DNA from: Seison nebaliae
Lineage: Eukaryota; Rotifera; Pararotatoria; Seisonacea; Seisonidae
DNA: 64,000 nucleotides
Assembly (NCBI GenBank): GCA_023231475.1
Contig: JALJEE010000027.1
Location: forward strand, 1 to 64,000
Direction of reading: 5' to 3'
Each line of letters starts with the position of its first letter. The stretch's first letter is position 1. The position numbers and the translations under genes were made by a program. A model generated the notes under the pieces. That model made no database searches. It had not been told where the DNA came from and worked only from the letters and a program-made list of their open reading frames with translations. Below are positions 60,401 to 64,000 of the stretch, piece after piece.

Positions 60401-63106
60401 TCAACTAAATTATTCGTTTGATCTAATGACGAATTGGATTCATGTTTGGAGAATTGACGAATATTCTTCCCATATTTCCGTTTATTATCAATCGGAGTCT
60501 TTTTTCGAACCTCTACCGTTTTCTTCTGTTTATTACTTTTTAACGATGTCATACTGATGGTATCATTCGATACTTCTTTTGAAAAAGATGTTCCATTTCC
60601 TTTCGGTATTCGTCTCATTTTCGTTCGATTTATTCCAGTTTTACTATTTATCGAAATATTGTCCAATTGTTGTTGACTATTACCTACAACATTTTTCTTC
60701 GATAAATCTTTCTTTCGATTTCCAATTTCCGTTCGTTTTATTTCTTGACGAGGTTTCCCTTTAGACGCTATCGAACCGTTCGAGGTACTAAGAATTCCTT
60801 TGATATTCGTTGTCGTATGAGAAGATTTTTGAACTAATTTATTCTCCTGTACTTTCTTCTCAACCTGTTTACCGGAATTTATCGGTTTTGTTGTAGACAT
60901 CGATTTCTTGACAACTTTTCGAATAACTGGTACTTTTGTGACAGATTGCTTCACCGGTTCCTGATTCGATTCGATAGATGATCTTGAAATCAAATCAGCT
61001 TTCGATGATGAATTACTTGGTCGTTTCGATGAAATATTTGGTCGTACTTTAGAAGTTGTTGGAATTACTGGAGGTTCTGATATTTCCTCTACGACAACTT
61101 CCACTGGAACTGGTTCGATCGGTTTAATAATTTCTTTTTTAATTTCATCTTCTTTTTCTTCAATTATTTTTATTGGAATCGGATCAGGTTCACGTTCAAT
61201 TTCATATTTTGTTGTTTCAACTGAAAAACTTTGTAAATTCGATTGAGTTTCTTTATTACTCGTTGATGGTTCGAGTAAGGAGGAAGGACAAATTGATTCA
61301 TTTTCATATCGAATCAAATCTGTTTGTTTTGAATAAAGATCTTTATAGAAATATCGATTCCATGATCTGATAATATCATCATCTAAATTCGGAATGTTCA
61401 TGACGTTCGGTGTGTTCTTTCTCATGAAATTTTTAGTCGTTTCATTTTGGAAAGATTTCTCCAAATTCTCATTTATTCGAATTTTGATCGGTAGAGGTTT
61501 ATTGAGATCAAATCGAAATTGATCATTTTGTCCTTCTAATTTCTTAAAGAATTCATTCGATTTATTATTCATCAACTTCTCCAACAATTGAGAACGTTCA
61601 TCAATTTCATCTTTCGATATATCGGATGGTGTTGGAATTGATGTTGGAGCAGAATTGAAATTCATTTCTAACAATTCTTCATCATCTCCATAATCAAATT
61701 TCGCCAAATTCGCTAAATACTTTTTTCGTTTTTCTTCTTCATTCACTTTCGACGATTTGATGATTTCTGTCGATTTCGGTTCGAATTTCATTTTTTGTGT
61801 GGATAAATTTAAAATTTTAAAATTATCAAACTTTCTTTCGTTTAAATTTTCAAATTTCTTTTCGCTCAAATGCGATGTGACGTCTATTCGTTTTTGATGG
61901 AATTTATCATCCATTTTCTGATCGTTTGATATGGTTGATGGTAGAATGATATTCTCTTTTGGTTTCGGAAAACTGATCGACGATATCGTCGAACTATTTT
62001 TCGAAATTGATGGTGAACTATTCAACAAATTCCCAATTCTTTTATCAGCCGATTGAGTTAGAATTGACGTGACTAATTTAGATGTCTCTGTTGTTGTTAT
62101 TGTTGTTGTTGTTAAAGTATCTTGTACATTTGTTGTTGTTGTTGTTATTGAATTTTTTGAAGATAATTTCAATTTCAATTCATTCAATCGTTGAAGGAAT
62201 TGATCGGCGGAATTTAAAGATTTTGCATTTAGTTCTTTCGTATCTTCCTCGACTTCGTCACTACTTTCCGACAAAGATGATGATAACGATAATTCTTTTT
62301 TTCCATCAATATTTCCTGATGATTTTGATTTGGGAGATGATTTATCTACCAAATCCAACCAGAGAGCTCCAGCGTCAATTGGTGCGCTTGTAAAAATTTT
62401 TAAAGGTATTTGGGCACATCCAATTTTCGAAGGATTCTCCTCCGATAATTTCGTATCCCAAACGGCGAAATTGATTTCTGTCGATTCCACATCTTTTTCT
62501 GGGATGGGACTGAATGCAAATTTTTGATTCCAAACTGGATCGCATGTTTGTTTTAATGTTTTTGTTTTTCTCGATGACAATAATTTTCTCTCGCTAAATA
62601 AAGTGATTCGACAGAAAACATCTAACATCATTCCACTAACAGCCGATTTTGGTAAGGAAACTGCTCCCATTACCCAAACTCGAAGTTCATATTCTTTCGC
62701 TTCAATTTTCACTTGTAATCGTCCTTTGATGGCATCAGTCAACTCTTCTAATGGATCGAAATATTCAGTGAATTTCTTATTCGATTTTTTATTCATTTGA
62801 TTATAATTATTGTTCATATAATTGAAATGAACTTCCTCGTTATCCGAATTAATTTGTGGAGACGAATAAACGTCATTCAATTCATCCATATCATCCATTA
62901 ATTCATTCTCCCAACCAAATCCCATTGTCGGCGTCGCTGGATCGATTATCGTACTATTGATTAACGTATCGATTCCATCCGGTTTCAATATCGATGCTAA
63001 TGATGTCGCTTTATTCGCTAACGTATTGAAAATATTCGTCGAAGAATTCAATCCCAACAAACTATTCGTTGAACTCATTTCACTCACAATACTTGTTGTT
63101 GGAGTT

Positions 63107-63141
<35 letters not shown>

Positions 63142-63954
63142 AATTAACGATGATGAATGAGATATTTCATTATTTTCATTATCATTTCCTGTTAATTTAG
63201 ATAAACTGTCAAAAACGGAGAATCTGGACGAGAAAGTTTTGGACAGTTCCTCATTCTTCCGACTCAATTTATCCAGAACTGAACTAGTTCGATTCATAGA
63301 GAATTGTTCACTCTTATTCCTCAACATCTTCAGCGGGGAATTTTGTTGTGATGAATTTTCATTTTCCATTTTCTTCGTTCCTTCTTCGATCATATTACGG
63401 ATACCGGAAAGGAAGTTTGCACCATCATCTAATTCATATGTTTTGGAAGAAGTTTCTTTATTTTCTAGAGACAATTTTTCATATTTATTCGTCATTTTCT
63501 CTTTGGGCAAATTTGATTTTCCATCTTTCATTGATATCAATGACGTTGGTTTCCTGCTTGAAAATAAAATATTTTTAGCAATGACTTCTCAAATTTTATT
63601 TTATAAAACAAAATTTTAACTTCTCTTCAGATTTGAATAAATTCACTTTTTCCAAATTTTCATTATCTCCTTTCACGATATTTGGTAGAATGTTTGTTTG
63701 TTTCGTATTATTATTTGAACGGAAATTTGTCGTCATTGTTATTCCACCAACAGTAGTAGTAGTAGGAGGAGCGATACTAGTGATGGTGGTAGAGATAGTG
63801 GCAATTGTGGTAGTGGTGATGGTAGTGGGAGTAGTAAATTGAGTTGTAGACGAACTAGTGGAGATATTTGAGAATAGATTTCCCAATAAACTTTTTCGTC
63901 CATCATCTGATTTTTCTTCCTTCTCAAATTTCTTCTCACTTTTGTCAGTTTTCT
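57442..63954 (-). CDS. RIMS: RIM (Rab3-interacting molecule, UNC-10) active-zone scaffold, C-terminal part
   Basis: Two exons are visible: 63954-63621, then a 6.1-kb exon 63556-57442 (intron 64 bp, donor GTTAAA); upstream exons lie outside. A C2A domain starts about 260 residues into the big exon (YELRVWVMGAVSLPKS, RKTKTLKQTCDPVWNQKFAF, then INFAVWD). The C2B domain is at the C-terminus, with FVDGLGPGQIISRQALASP immediately before it and GDYGKLDRNSFMGVAQVLM, WFPLFTQSSLV in it. Human RIM has FIDGLGPAQLVGRQTLATP and GDYGRMDHKCFMGVAQILL at the same places, so identity is secure. The C2 domains lack the usual set of calcium-binding aspartates, as in RIM. About 1,500 residues of Ser/Thr/Asn-rich linker separate them. 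Zinc-finger and PDZ parts are expected to the right. RIM docks vesicles and calcium channels at synapses. Confidence 0.93.
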
Positions 63955-64000
63955 CTAAAAATACAAATAAATAATAACGGATTAATTTCACTAAATTATA
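63955..64000 (-). other. intron of the RIM gene running off the window
   Basis: Minus-strand sequence ending in GTATTTTTAG gives a good acceptor at 63954. The donor lies beyond the right edge. Confidence 0.55.

Overview
The window is animal nuclear DNA, visibly AT-rich, with densely packed protein genes and short introns (mostly 40-65 bp). Kindlin, RIM, Wnt, TGF-beta, Mos and TIS11 homologues place it in a bilaterian animal. The compact introns, very large exons and divergent protein sequences suggest a fast-evolving invertebrate with a reduced genome. I cannot name the species. No rRNA, tRNA, CRISPR, retroviral or LTR element was recognised.

Layout, left to right. 0.4-3.2 kb: a doubtful small ORF, Tim17 and the cytosolic Phe-tRNA synthetase alpha subunit. 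3.2-8.3 kb: no recognisable gene. 8.3-16.1 kb: kindlin, a TGF-beta-family ligand and the replication factor MCM10, all on +. 16.5-16.8 kb: a terminal-inverted-repeat (MITE-like) element. 17.2-24.3 kb (-): TAF2, probably spliced to a long Q/N-rich exon. 24.7-27.1 kb (+): a small secreted cationic peptide and the ciliary dynein-2 light intermediate chain. 27.3-29.7 kb (-): a Mos-like kinase. 30.9-34.1 kb (+): a ten-exon immunoglobulin-superfamily membrane protein. 34.1-35.9 kb (-): a divergent RBBP4/p55 WD40 protein, head-to-head with a CtIP/Sae2-like mini-protein (+). 36.7-38.1 kb (-): a very derived Wnt. 40.9-47.0 kb: the AMSH deubiquitinase (-), then an FBXO16-like F-box gene, a Lys/Ser-rich ORF and a tandem pair of unknown paralogues (+). 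49.2-56.3 kb (+): a PAR/CES-2-type bZIP factor and a TIS11 CCCH zinc-finger protein. 57.4 kb to the right edge (-): the active-zone scaffold RIM, whose 5' end lies outside.

The genes do not form one pathway. They are housekeeping (Tim17, FARSA, MCM10, TAF2, RBBP4-like), signalling (Wnt, TGF-beta, Mos), adhesion and synapse (kindlin, IgSF, RIM) and RNA or protein turnover (TIS11, AMSH, F-box) genes. Several pairs are head-to-head across 200-300 bp and may share promoters.

Three observations stand out. First, about 46 of 49 reconstructed 5' splice sites begin GTT rather than the usual animal GTA/GTG. Second, the Wnt keeps both ends of the fold but has lost the acylated serine and the cysteines around it. 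Third, the TGF-beta ligand lacks the inter-subunit cysteine. Exon boundaries were inferred by hand from frame, homology and GT-AG signals.
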